Part shown: positions 9,640-17,182 of the stretch, in pieces
Layout of the letters: each line of letters begins with the position of its first letter
How positions within the stretch are numbered: position 1 is the first letter of the stretch
Assembly: GCF_003116035.1 (NCBI RefSeq)
Contig: NZ_LGQW01000015.1
Coordinates: forward strand, 5,927,218 to 5,991,217
Source of the DNA: Azospirillum sp. TSH64
Lineage (GTDB): Bacteria; Pseudomonadota; Alphaproteobacteria; Azospirillales; Azospirillaceae
DNA length: 64,000 bases
Direction: 5' to 3'
Notes under the pieces: generated by a model
What the model was told of the DNA's origin: nothing
Database searches by the model: none
Seen by the model: the letters and a program-made list of their open reading frames with translations, nothing else
Program-made: the position numbers and the translations under genes

Positions 9640-9705
9640 CCTGCGGCTGTCCTCGGCAAAACTTTGTTGTGCCACCACGCTATCTGTTGCCATGCGCATT
9701 GTGAA

Positions 9706-9741
9706 AGACCGTGTTGGTCTGGTTTGATACCCTCCAGGTAT
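9706..9741. promoter_or_regulatory. Tandem BenM/CatM-type operator boxes
   Basis: Box 1, ATAC-CCTCCAG-GTAT (9727-9741), is an exact match to the ATAC-N7-GTAT site recognised by BenM and CatM. Box 2, AGAC-CGTGTTG-GTCT (9706-9720), is a perfect dyad of the same geometry one base off in each half. Their centres are 21 bp apart, two helical turns, so a LysR tetramer could bind both on one face. On the catB strand a weak TTCACA-N17-TAGCGT promoter follows, leading to the ATG at 9639. The ligand (muconate and/or benzoate) is inferred from the family. Confidence 0.8.
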
Positions 9742-9750
9742 GGTATGGCG

Positions 9751-9775
9751 CGGCGGCCTTATCTCACGGCCGCCG
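9751..9775 (+). promoter_or_regulatory. Leader hairpin of the LysR gene
   Basis: CGGCGGCC-N9-GGCCGCCG is a perfect 8-bp stem between the operator boxes and the start of the divergent LysR gene, ending 25 bases before its ATG and just upstream of the ribosome site GGGAGAGG. It could dampen regulator translation or transcription; no experimental parallel is known to me. Confidence 0.4.
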
Positions 9776-9800
9776 TGCTCAATGAGGGAGAGGCTCGTTC

Positions 9801-10715
9801 ATGGAACTTCGGCATCTCCGCTACTTCATGGCAGTCGTGAACGAGCGGAACTTCACGCGTGCGGCAGAGCGCCTGAACATGGCGCAGCCGCCGTTGAGCC
9901 GACAGATACAGCAATTGGAAGAGGAGCTTGGCCTTCAACTCATCGAACGGGACAGCCGTCCCCTGCGTCTGACGGAGCCAGGGCGCTTGATCTATGAACA
10001 GGCGGTCCACGTGCTGGAGCGCGTCGATGAAATCAAGGCGTTGGCTCGCCGCCTGCGCCACGCCGAGCATAGCCGCTTCACCATCGGCTTTGTGGCGTCC
10101 ACACTCTATGGCTGGCTGCCAGAGATGATCCGCCGTTACCGCTCGATCCGTCCGAATGTGGAAGTCTCGTTGGTGGAGTTGACAACGGTCGAGCAGGTCG
10201 CGGCGCTCAAAGAGGGTCGCATCGACGTCGGCTTCGGCCGCATTCCGCTGGAGGACGCCGCCATCACGCGGACTCTGCTCCGCTACGAAGCCATCATTGC
10301 CGCCATACCGTCAGGGCACCGACTGCTGGAGCAGGAGCGCCCGCTCCGTCTCGACGACCTGACAGCCGGAACACTGGTTGTTTACCCCAAAACTCCGCGA
10401 CCGAGCTTTGCCGATCAGGTGCTCGCGCTCTATCGCTTCCGAGGGTTAAAGCCAGACACCATTCTGGAAGTGCGGGATGTGCAGACGGCGTTGGGTTTGG
10501 TGGCAGCCGATGTCGGGTTTAGTTTGGTGACCGCTTCCGTACAGCATTTGCGGCGGGACAAAGTCGAGTATCGTCCACTTGAAGAAGCACATGCTGTCTC
10601 GCCGCTTTTCATGAGCCACCGGGTCAACGACACGTCTCCAGAAATTGCAATAATGCTTGATGCGATCCGCGATGTTTATCGCGCCAACCACGTTGAAAAC
10701 GAACTTGGTGTCTGA
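9801..10715 (+). CDS. LysR-type regulator of the cat-ben operon (BenM/CatM-like)
   Basis: A 304-residue LysR protein. The helix-turn-helix (about residues 18-60) contains FTRAAERLNMAQPPLSRQIQQLEEELG, and the MELRHLRYFMAV start and QPPLSRQI string are typical of the BenM/CatM/CatR branch. The effector domain has IGFVAS, KEGRIDVGFGR, LRYE and the EVRDVQTALGLVAADVG segment near residue 225 that lines the muconate pocket in BenM. It is divergent from catB with tandem ATAC-N7-GTAT boxes between. Expected to activate catB-benD in response to muconate, perhaps with benzoate as second effector; whether it is BenM-like (dual effector) or CatM-like cannot be told. Confidence 0.9.
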   Translation: MELRHLRYFMAVVNERNFTRAAERLNMAQPPLSRQIQQLEEELGLQLIERDSRPLRLTEPGRLIYEQAVHVLERVDEIKALARRLRHAEHSRFTIGFVASTLYGWLPEMIRRYRSIRPNVEVSLVELTTVEQVAALKEGRIDVGFGRIPLEDAAITRTLLRYEAIIAAIPSGHRLLEQERPLRLDDLTAGTLVVYPKTPRPSFADQVLALYRFRGLKPDTILEVRDVQTALGLVAADVGFSLVTASVQHLRRDKVEYRPLEEAHAVSPLFMSHRVNDTSPEIAIMLDAIRDVYRANHVENELGV

Positions 10716-10732
10716 GTGTGAAGTTGCTCAGT

Positions 10733-10852
10733 GCAGAATGTTGTGCCGGACATCAGGTGTACATCGCCCATCAAGCGGCCGATCAGCCGCTCGATGTGAC
10801 CGCCAACATGCGGAATCTTAAGGGGCTGCGGCACCGTCCTGATCCCATGCCG
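10733..10852 (-). pseudogene. Fragment of a TniA/Mu-type transposase
   Basis: A short minus-strand reading frame contains GGHIERLIGRLMGDVHLMSG followed by TTFC, the conserved block after the catalytic region of TniA-like DDE transposases (usually GGHIERLIGTMMG and LPGTTFSN). No start, upstream catalytic Asp region or downstream C-terminal domain is present in the 190-bp gap between two unrelated genes, so this is a relic. It marks the junction between the cat-ben operon and the hydroxy-acid operon. Confidence 0.6.
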
Positions 10853-10905
10853 CATCAACCTCCGAGCGGGAGCCGGGCCGATGAGGGCGGTACCGCGCGG
10901 CGGTG

Positions 10906-11559
10906 TCATTTGGCGCTCGGCATCTCGAACAACTTCGGAATCGGCACCCCGGCCCGGATGTTCCGGATCCAGCCTTCCTCCTTGAGCAGGTGGGCTTGCG
11001 CGGCCGCCAGCACCGTAGCGGCCTGCTCAAGGGGGACGACGACCACGCCGTCGTCGTTGCCCAGCACGATGTCGCCGGAGCGCACCGGGACGCCCGCCAC
11101 CGAAATCGTCCCATCGATGATACCGCCGAAGCCGTGATGCGGCCCGCGCGGCACGACCGACCGGCAGAACATCGTGAAACCGGCTTTGCGCATGTCCGCG
11201 ACATCGCGGATGGCACCGTCGATGACGGCGCCCCCCAGCCGGCGATGGATGGCTTCCTCCGCCATGACGCCGCCCCATACCGCCGTGTCCTCGACACCGC
11301 CGGCATCGACCATCACGATCTCGCCCGGCCGGGCGCTGCTGATGAGCGCGCAGATCGGGCCGCAATCCCCGACCATGGTCGTCACCGTCCGGGCTTGGCC
11401 GCACAGGACCTGACCATCCGCGATCGGCTTGATCGCGGCGTTCATCACCTGGGTGCGGTTCATGCAATCGGAGGCGACCGCCGGCGGGATCGCCCGCCAA
11501 GCGTCGAGTTCCTCGTCGCTCAGGACCCGGAACTGGGTGTCGTGCTGCTGGAAGGCCAT
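10906..11559 (-). CDS. RraA / HMG-aldolase family protein
   Basis: A 217-residue member of the RraA-like fold (4-hydroxy-4-methyl-2-oxoglutarate aldolase, oxaloacetate decarboxylase, RraA). The metal and substrate motif GAVIDGAIRD is intact with Asp114, Arg118 and Asp119, and GEIVMVDAGG (79-88) forms the pyruvate-enolate loop. Family enzymes cleave 4-carboxy-4-hydroxy-2-oxo acids to pyruvate plus an oxo acid, or decarboxylate oxaloacetate. It is the last gene of an operon with two 2-hydroxyacid oxidoreductases and an ABC importer, favouring a catabolic aldolase/decarboxylase over an RNase E regulator. Confidence 0.85.
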   Translation of the reverse strand: MAFQQHDTQFRVLSDEELDAWRAIPPAVASDCMNRTQVMNAAIKPIADGQVLCGQARTVTTMVGDCGPICALISSARPGEIVMVDAGGVEDTAVWGGVMAEEAIHRRLGGAVIDGAIRDVADMRKAGFTMFCRSVVPRGPHHGFGGIIDGTISVAGVPVRSGDIVLGNDDGVVVVPLEQAATVLAAAQAHLLKEEGWIRNIRAGVPIPKLFEMPSAK

Positions 11560-11593
11560 GGCTCGTTCCTGATGATGGAGGGCGGGATCCTGC

Positions 11594-12619
11594 TTAGGAA
11601 GCCTTCGCGTCCCAGCCCGGGTTGACGTTGTTCCGCAGCCGTCCCTCGAACAGGAAGTCGAGCAGGATCTCGGCGGAGAAAACGCGCATGTCGCGATAGC
11701 CGGCCTCGGAGTAGAAGGCGGCGTGCGGCGTCAGGACGAGACGCCCGGCAAGCCAAGCCTCCTCCGCCTGCCACGCCGCGATCAGCGGCGGCGGCGGCAT
11801 GGGCGGTTCCTTGGGCAGCACGTCGAGACCGGCGGCGGCGAGATGCCCGCTCTTCAGCGCGTCGTGGACCGCGTCCACGTCGACGAGGCCGCCGCGCGCG
11901 ATGTTGAGCAGGATGCCGCCGGGCTTCATCGACGCCAGTTCCGGCTTGCCGATGATGTTGCGGGTCTGTTCGGACAAAGGCACGTGCAGGCTGACCACGT
12001 CGGAGCGCGACAGCAGTTCCGGCAGGGTCTTGACCCGCTCGATCCCGAGGCCGAGTTCGTGGCCTTCCGGGAGATAGGGATCGACGTAGATCACCTTCAT
12101 GTCGAAGGCGGCGGCCCGGCGCATGATCGCGGTGCCGATGCGGCCCATGCCGATCGCGCCAAAGGTGGCGCCCCGGATGCGGCGCACCACGGGGACGTCT
12201 TCGGCCAGGAAGCCGGCCACGAGATCGGCCCTCAGCCGCGCCTCGTAGGAGCCGAGCCCGCGCACGAGGTGCAGCAGCATGGCCAGGGCGTGGTCGGCGA
12301 CCTCCGAGGTGCCGTAATTGGGCACGTTGCAGACCGGAATGCCGCGCGCCCGGCACGCCGCGCCGTCGACGTTGTCGAACCCGACGCCGACCCGCACGAT
12401 CACGCGGCATTTGTCGAGCTTCGCGACAACCTCCGGCGTGATCCGCATGCGGTGCCAGACCAGGATCGCGTCGCAGGAGCGCCAAGCCTCGTCCGGGATG
12501 GTCGCCGGGTCGGTCTCGTCGAACACAAGGTAGTCCAGCCGGTCTCCCGATACGCCGCGCTCGATGTCGAGGTCGCGGAGATGAACGTCGGGGACCAGGA
12601 CCTTGAGAGGGTGGGTCAT
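11594..12619 (-). CDS. D-isomer-specific 2-hydroxyacid dehydrogenase
   Basis: A 341-residue NAD(P)-dependent dehydrogenase of the phosphoglycerate/CtBP type. The Rossmann motif is G157-M-G-R-I-G162 followed by an acidic VDP segment. The catalytic Arg is in NIARGGLVD (about 252) and the catalytic His in LTPHAAF (about 305). It interconverts a D-2-hydroxyacid and the 2-oxoacid. It is preceded by the ABC ATPase gene and followed by the RraA-like gene, 34 bp away. Together with the FMN oxidase upstream the operon can oxidise both L and D hydroxyacids; the natural substrate is not identifiable. Confidence 0.85.
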   Translation of the reverse strand: MTHPLKVLVPDVHLRDLDIERGVSGDRLDYLVFDETDPATIPDEAWRSCDAILVWHRMRITPEVVAKLDKCRVIVRVGVGFDNVDGAACRARGIPVCNVPNYGTSEVADHALAMLLHLVRGLGSYEARLRADLVAGFLAEDVPVVRRIRGATFGAIGMGRIGTAIMRRAAAFDMKVIYVDPYLPEGHELGLGIERVKTLPELLSRSDVVSLHVPLSEQTRNIIGKPELASMKPGGILLNIARGGLVDVDAVHDALKSGHLAAAGLDVLPKEPPMPPPPLIAAWQAEEAWLAGRLVLTPHAAFYSEAGYRDMRVFSAEILLDFLFEGRLRNNVNPGWDAKAS

Positions 12620-12643
12620 GGGGTTTCCTTGAGGAAAGGGCCG

Positions 12644-13408
12644 TCACAGGACCTTTTCGAGAAAGGCTTTCAGCCGTGGGTCGGTCGGATTCTGGAAGAG
12701 CGTCCCGGGAGGGCCGTGCTCGACGATCACGCCACGGTCGGTGAAGAAGACCTCGTCCGCGACCTCCTGGGCGAAGCGCATCTCGTGGGTGACCAGCACG
12801 CAGGTCATGCCCTCGCGCGCCAGATCGCGGATGACGTTCAGGACCTCGCTGACCATCTCGGGGTCGAGCGCGGCGGTGACCTCGTCGAACAGGATGACCT
12901 TGGGCTGCATGGCGAGCGCGCGGGCGATGGCGACGCGCTGCTGCTGGCCGCCGGACAGTTCGCCGGGATAGGCGTCCTGCTTTCCGGTCAGCCGGACCTT
13001 GGCGAGCAGGGCGAGCGCCCGCTCGCGCACGGCGGCCGGGTTCTCGCCCAGCACCTGCACCGGCGCCATGGTCAGGTTCTGCAGCACCGTGCGGTGCGGG
13101 AACAGGTTGTACTGCTGGAAGACCATGGCGACCTGATGCCGCAACGGCACCAGCGCCTTGTCGCTCGTCAGCGTCTCGACCGCGAAGGGGCCGACGCGGA
13201 TCGTTCCCCGGTCGATCGACATCAGGCCGTTGATGCAGCGCAGGATCGTCGATTTGCCCGAGCCGGACGGCCCGATGATGCAAACCACGCCGCCGTCGCG
13301 GACGGACAGCGACACGCCCCTGAGGACCGTGACGGGGCCGAAGGATTTGTGGACGTCCCGGATCTCGATGAGCGGGGCGGATTGCTGGGAATGCCGGTGA
13401 TGGGTCAT
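12644..13408 (-). CDS. Polar amino-acid-type ABC transporter ATPase
   Basis: A 254-residue ATP-binding protein with Walker [10 protein letters not shown], the [15 protein letters not shown] signature, Walker [15 protein letters not shown] and the switch His in LVTHEMRFA, the exact pattern of GlnQ/HisP-type ATPases. The start at 13408 (MTHHRHSQQ) overlaps the permease stop as ATGA; the longer upstream frame merely reads through the permease gene. It energises import by the two permeases that follow upstream. Confidence 0.92.
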   Translation of the reverse strand: MTHHRHSQQSAPLIEIRDVHKSFGPVTVLRGVSLSVRDGGVVCIIGPSGSGKSTILRCINGLMSIDRGTIRVGPFAVETLTSDKALVPLRHQVAMVFQQYNLFPHRTVLQNLTMAPVQVLGENPAAVRERALALLAKVRLTGKQDAYPGELSGGQQQRVAIARALAMQPKVILFDEVTAALDPEMVSEVLNVIRDLAREGMTCVLVTHEMRFAQEVADEVFFTDRGVIVEHGPPGTLFQNPTDPRLKAFLEKVL

Positions 13409-14205
13409 TGGCGAACTCGCACCCGTTGCTCCAGCCACCGCGTCAGGATGGCGATCGGGAAGCAGAAGAGGAAGAAGAGGAACAGCACGTAGAGATAGAT
13501 TGCCGTCGCGTAATGCGCGCCGTCGCTGGCGATGACGGTGCGGGCGACCGAGAGGATGTCGTTGGCGCCCGTCACCACGACCAGGCTGGTGCCGATGAAC
13601 AGCATGGCGTAGGTCGTCATCAGGTTCGGGGTCATGAACTGGATCGCCTGGGGCACCACCACGCGGCGCAGGATCTGCAGCCGGCGATAGCCCAGCGAGC
13701 GGGCCGATTCCCATTGGCCGGTCGGAACCGCCTCAACGCCGCCGCGGAACACCTCGGCGATGTTGGCCGTCACCGGCAGCGCCAGCCCGATGATCGCCTT
13801 GATCACGGGCGAGAACGAGAAGATCGTCCCGAACGCCTCGATCTCGAACGGCAGCAGATAGAGCATCGCGTAGAGCACGACGAGCCACGGCGAGTTCCTG
13901 AGCACGTTCATGAGCAGGACCGACGGGGCCCGGACCAGGAGGGATTGGGAGATCATCCCGATGCCGAGCGCGGTGCCGGCGACGGCGGCGATCATCATCG
14001 CCCAGATGCTGATGACGATGTTGGCGGCGAAGCCGCCCTCGAACCGGCTGAAGTCCGGGGAGCCGCTGAGAAGCAACGGCGTCCGCGCGGCGAGCGCCTG
14101 GAGGACGCGTCCGGTCTCCGCGCCGTAGACGGTGACGAGAAGCGCCGCGAGGACCAGCGTGACACCGGCGGTGCCCAGCGCGAAGAGCTTGAGTTCCGCG
14201 TTCAT
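13405..14205 (-). CDS. Polar amino-acid-type ABC permease
   Basis: A 266-residue HisM/GlnP-type permease with a longer N-terminus than its partner: one helix (about residues 8-28) and a periplasmic segment precede the conserved core. Core features include [14 protein letters not shown], the [23 protein letters not shown] coupling loop that contacts the ATPase, and five helices. The ATG at 14205 lies 5 bp past the upstream permease stop; a GTG at 14214 would give a GTGA overlap and is possible. Forms a heterodimer with the adjacent permease. Confidence 0.88.
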   Translation of the reverse strand: MNAELKLFALGTAGVTLVLAALLVTVYGAETGRVLQALAARTPLLLSGSPDFSRFEGGFAANIVISIWAMMIAAVAGTALGIGMISQSLLVRAPSVLLMNVLRNSPWLVVLYAMLYLLPFEIEAFGTIFSFSPVIKAIIGLALPVTANIAEVFRGGVEAVPTGQWESARSLGYRRLQILRRVVVPQAIQFMTPNLMTTYAMLFIGTSLVVVTGANDILSVARTVIASDGAHYATAIYLYVLFLFFLFCFPIAILTRWLEQRVRVRQ

Positions 14206-14210
14206 GGCCG

Positions 14211-14918
14211 TCACGACCCGTAGCCGGGGATGCGGAAGGCGGCGGCGATACGGCGCACCACCAGCACGGCGAGGCTGGCGATCACGAGGTAGATGACCCA
14301 GATCAGCAGCATGACCTCCAGGTTGCGGAAGGTTTCCAGCATGATCTGCGTCGCGCCGTACATGATGTCCGCCACGGCCACGAGCACGGCCTGGGACGAG
14401 GTCTTGATCAGGCTGACGATGTTGCTGGTCATGGGCGGGATGCTCATCCTGAGGCCGATGGGCAGTTCGACGTGGCGGAAGGTCTGCAGCCGCGAATACC
14501 CCAGCGAGCGGGCGCCCTCGACGGTCTGGGCGGGCACGGCGAGCAGCCCTGAGCGGATGATCTCGACGGCGATCGCGCCGTTGTAGAGGCCGAGCGAGAG
14601 CACCACGCAGGTGAAGCCGGTGAACAACGGGATCCGTCCGCCCGTCACCGGATCGGTGAGCGTCAGGCCGATCTCCGACAGCATGAAGTACAGGAAGAAC
14701 AGCTGGACGAGCGGCGGCGTGTTGCGGAACAGTTCGACGAAGATCGTGACCGGCGATTGCAGGAACCGCACCTTCAGATGAAGAAGGGCGGCGCCGGCGA
14801 TGCCGATTACGAACATCAGGACCATGCCCAGCAGGCTGAGCAGGATCGTCGTGCCGACGCCGCGCAGCAACCATGTCTGATAGAGGGGATCGAACAGCCA
14901 ACTGAAATCGAGCGTCAT
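14211..14918 (-). CDS. Polar amino-acid-type ABC permease
   Basis: A 235-residue inner-membrane permease of the histidine/glutamine family. FVELFRNTPPLVQLFFLYF and the coupling motif AVEIIRSGLLAVPAQTVEGARSLGYS are clear, with about five transmembrane helices. Start uncertain: GTG 14930 and ATG 14918 are both in frame without a convincing ribosome site; ATG is used. It directly follows the FMN oxidase gene in the same operon, placing uptake and oxidation of the ligand under one promoter. Confidence 0.88.
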   Translation of the reverse strand: MTLDFSWLFDPLYQTWLLRGVGTTILLSLLGMVLMFVIGIAGAALLHLKVRFLQSPVTIFVELFRNTPPLVQLFFLYFMLSEIGLTLTDPVTGGRIPLFTGFTCVVLSLGLYNGAIAVEIIRSGLLAVPAQTVEGARSLGYSRLQTFRHVELPIGLRMSIPPMTSNIVSLIKTSSQAVLVAVADIMYGATQIMLETFRNLEVMLLIWVIYLVIASLAVLVVRRIAAAFRIPGYGS

Positions 14919-14963
14919 GCCGGAATCCACACTGTCTGACGTTTGGCGGGTTTCTGCATGCGT

Positions 14964-16157
14964 TCAGTCCCGGCCGTTACGGATGAGCGGAACCGCGTCG
15001 AACTCGTCGAGCCGGTTGATGCCCAGCAGCGCCATGGTCCGGGTGATCTCGTCCTTCATCAGGGACAGGGCATGCTCCACGCCGATCCGGTCGCCAGCCG
15101 CCGCCGCCAGCAGGAACGGCCGCCCGACGAAAACCAGTTGGGCGCCCAGCTTGACCGCCTTCAGGACGTCGCTGCCACGCCGGACGCCGCCGTCGAACAT
15201 CACGGTCAAGCGGTCAACCTGATCGGCGATGCGCTCCAGCAGGTCGAGCGAGCCTTGGGCGCAGTCGATCTGCCGGCCGCCATGGTTGGAGACGATGACG
15301 CCGTCGACGCCGATCTTTTCCGCCATTCGCGCGTCCGGAGCGGACATCACCCCCTTGAGGACGAGCTTGCCCTTCCAGCGCTGCCGAAGCCGTTCGATGT
15401 GCGTCCAGGACAGGCTCGACCGCCGGCCGATGTCGCGGACGAGCGTCCGGGAGAACACGGGCGGCCCCCGCTCCGCATCCATGTTCTCGAAATGCGGCGC
15501 GTTGCGCGTCAGCAGGCTGCGCAGCAGCACGCGCCACAGCCAGACCGGCCGCGTCACCCCCTGCCACGCCAGATCGGCGGTCGGCCGCACCGGCGAGCGG
15601 AAGCCGTGGCGCGCGGCGAGTTCGTGCTGGCCATGCACCGCCGTATCGACGGTCACCACCAGCGTGTCGAAGCCGGCGCGCTCCACCCGCTCGACCAGCG
15701 GAAGGATGCGCGCCTCGTCGCCGGGAATGTAAGCCTGGAACCAGCTCGTCGCGCCGGCTTGGCGCACCTCCTCCAACCGGGTCAGCGAGGCCCCGCTCAG
15801 GATGAACGGAAGCTTCGCCCGCGCCGCCTCCTGGGCGAAGAGCACGTCGCAGTCCGGCGCCACCAGCCGGCTGAACCCCATGGGCGCGATGCCGAACGGG
15901 CTGGCGTAATCGACCCCGAAGATGCGCGTCGACGCGTCGGTCCGGGAGACGTCGACGAGAACGTTCGGGATGAAGGACCGCTCGGCGAAGTTTTGCAGGT
16001 TCCGGCGATGCGTCGCGCCGTCCTCGGCGTGGCCGGAGACGTATTTGAAGATCGCCCGTGGCAGCCTCCGTTCCGCCATCGGTTCGAAGTCGTTCAGGCA
16101 CAGGGCCTGCTCCACGACCCGTGGCGTTCGCCGCGACGTGACCTCGATCTTGTGCAT
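14964..16157 (-). CDS. FMN-dependent alpha-hydroxyacid oxidase/dehydrogenase
   Basis: A 397-residue protein of the lactate dehydrogenase LldD / glycolate oxidase / mandelate dehydrogenase family. It has the N-terminal FKYVSGHAEDGATHRRN segment, the FGIAPMGFSRL flavin-contact strand, the TVDTAVHG motif, the active-site SNHGGRQID (catalytic His in a TIM barrel) and FDGGVRRGSDVLKA phosphate-binding loop. It oxidises an L-2-hydroxyacid to the 2-oxoacid, passing electrons to O2 or quinone. Lying between the binding-protein and permease genes of an ABC importer is unusual and suggests the imported ligand is, or yields, an L-2-hydroxyacid. Confidence 0.9.
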   Translation of the reverse strand: MHKIEVTSRRTPRVVEQALCLNDFEPMAERRLPRAIFKYVSGHAEDGATHRRNLQNFAERSFIPNVLVDVSRTDASTRIFGVDYASPFGIAPMGFSRLVAPDCDVLFAQEAARAKLPFILSGASLTRLEEVRQAGATSWFQAYIPGDEARILPLVERVERAGFDTLVVTVDTAVHGQHELAARHGFRSPVRPTADLAWQGVTRPVWLWRVLLRSLLTRNAPHFENMDAERGPPVFSRTLVRDIGRRSSLSWTHIERLRQRWKGKLVLKGVMSAPDARMAEKIGVDGVIVSNHGGRQIDCAQGSLDLLERIADQVDRLTVMFDGGVRRGSDVLKAVKLGAQLVFVGRPFLLAAAAGDRIGVEHALSLMKDEITRTMALLGINRLDEFDAVPLIRNGRD

Positions 16158-16202
16158 GCTGTCTTTCCGATCATGCGGACGAGCCGGCCGCGGTGGAGGG
16201 CC

Positions 16203-17048
16203 TCAGTTCGCCGCGGCGGCCTTCACCTTCGCGTCGGCGGCCCGCTTGGTCACGTAGTCGCTGACGCCGAGCTTGTACTTCTTCTCGCCCTCGACCATCA
16301 GCCCCGACGCCTCGGCCCGGATGATGGCCTTGTTGACGGCGTTCAGGAAGGCGGGTTCGTTCTTGCGGACGCCGCCGCCGATGGGGATGTAGTCGAAGGT
16401 GTCGAGCGCGATCTTGTACTTGTCGCTCCAGCCCTCCTCGGCGACCTTCATGTGAAGGTTCGGGCCATCATACGCGATCGCGTCGCACCGGTTGTCCTGG
16501 AAGGCCTTGTAGATCTCCGAGGTTCCGGTGAACAGGACCAGATCGGCGCCGTATTTCTCGATCAGCGTCCGGTTGTAGACGTTGCCCTGGCTTCCACAGA
16601 GCTTGTGTCCCTTGACGTCTTCCCAGGATTTGTACTCCGCGCTCTTCGGCGTCAGCAGCACCATCCCGGCCATCAGATAGTATTCCGCCGTGTAGTCGAT
16701 GATCTTCTCGCGCTCGGCCGTCTTGCCCAGCGTCGCGAAGATCACGTCGATGCGCCCGGCGTTCAGCAGCTCGATGCGGTTCGAGGCCACGACCGGAACC
16801 AGTTCGATCGCGGTCTCCGAGCCGAACATGTCCTTGGCGACGGCGCGCGCGAGATCGATCTCGAAGCCGGTCAGTTCGCCCTTCTGGTCGAGGAAGCCGA
16901 AGGGCACGTAATCGTTCCGGATGCCGGCGATCAGCTTGCCGCGCTGCTTGACGCGGTCGAGCTGATCGGCCTTTGCCTCGGCGCAAAAGACGAGGCTGGT
17001 CGCCAGCAGGGAGAGGAGGGCAAGCGGCTTGGCGAAACGAGGCGTCAT
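16203..17048 (-). CDS. ABC transporter periplasmic binding protein (amino-acid type)
   Basis: A 281-residue family 3 solute-binding protein. A Sec signal peptide (about residues 1-26, LALLSLLATSLVFCAEAKA) is followed by DQLDRVKQRGKLIAGIRNDYVPFGFLD, the classic N-terminal strand, and by the FEIDLARAVAKDMFG ligand-binding segment. The ATG at 17048 is chosen because AAGGGGATCTTC precedes it and it gives a normal signal peptide; an in-frame upstream codon at 17126 would bury it. First gene of the operon, divergent from a LysR gene. Confidence 0.9.
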   Translation of the reverse strand: MTPRFAKPLALLSLLATSLVFCAEAKADQLDRVKQRGKLIAGIRNDYVPFGFLDQKGELTGFEIDLARAVAKDMFGSETAIELVPVVASNRIELLNAGRIDVIFATLGKTAEREKIIDYTAEYYLMAGMVLLTPKSAEYKSWEDVKGHKLCGSQGNVYNRTLIEKYGADLVLFTGTSEIYKAFQDNRCDAIAYDGPNLHMKVAEEGWSDKYKIALDTFDYIPIGGGVRKNEPAFLNAVNKAIIRAEASGLMVEGEKKYKLGVSDYVTKRAADAKVKAAAAN

Positions 17049-17122
17049 GAAGATCCCCTTTTGCTTGAGCGCACGAGAAATCGATGGGATCGGCGCTTCG
17101 GAGCTTATGATCGCGTTGTCTT

Positions 17123-17171
17123 TCATAATGTCATAATAGATAATTTGCCCCTGAGAATAAGCTGAACTTAT
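17123..17171. promoter_or_regulatory. LysR box and AT-rich promoter region
   Basis: ATAAG-CTGAA-CTTAT (17157-17171) is a perfect 5-bp dyad with the T-N11-A geometry of LysR binding sites, ending 11 bp before the start of the LysR gene. Just beside it lies a direct repeat, TCATAATGTCATAATA (17123-17138). The 134-bp gap is much richer in A and T than its surroundings and should hold both divergent promoters. Confidence 0.65.
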
Positions 17172-17182
17172 GGCTGGGTCCG

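Noticed and set aside
11723-13492. Open frame of 589 codons on the plus strand
   Set aside because: Antisense to the D-2-hydroxyacid dehydrogenase and ABC ATPase; no recognisable domain.
14943-17165. Open frame of 740 codons on the plus strand
   Set aside because: Antisense to the FMN oxidase and the binding-protein genes, both of which have clear motifs and ribosome sites.
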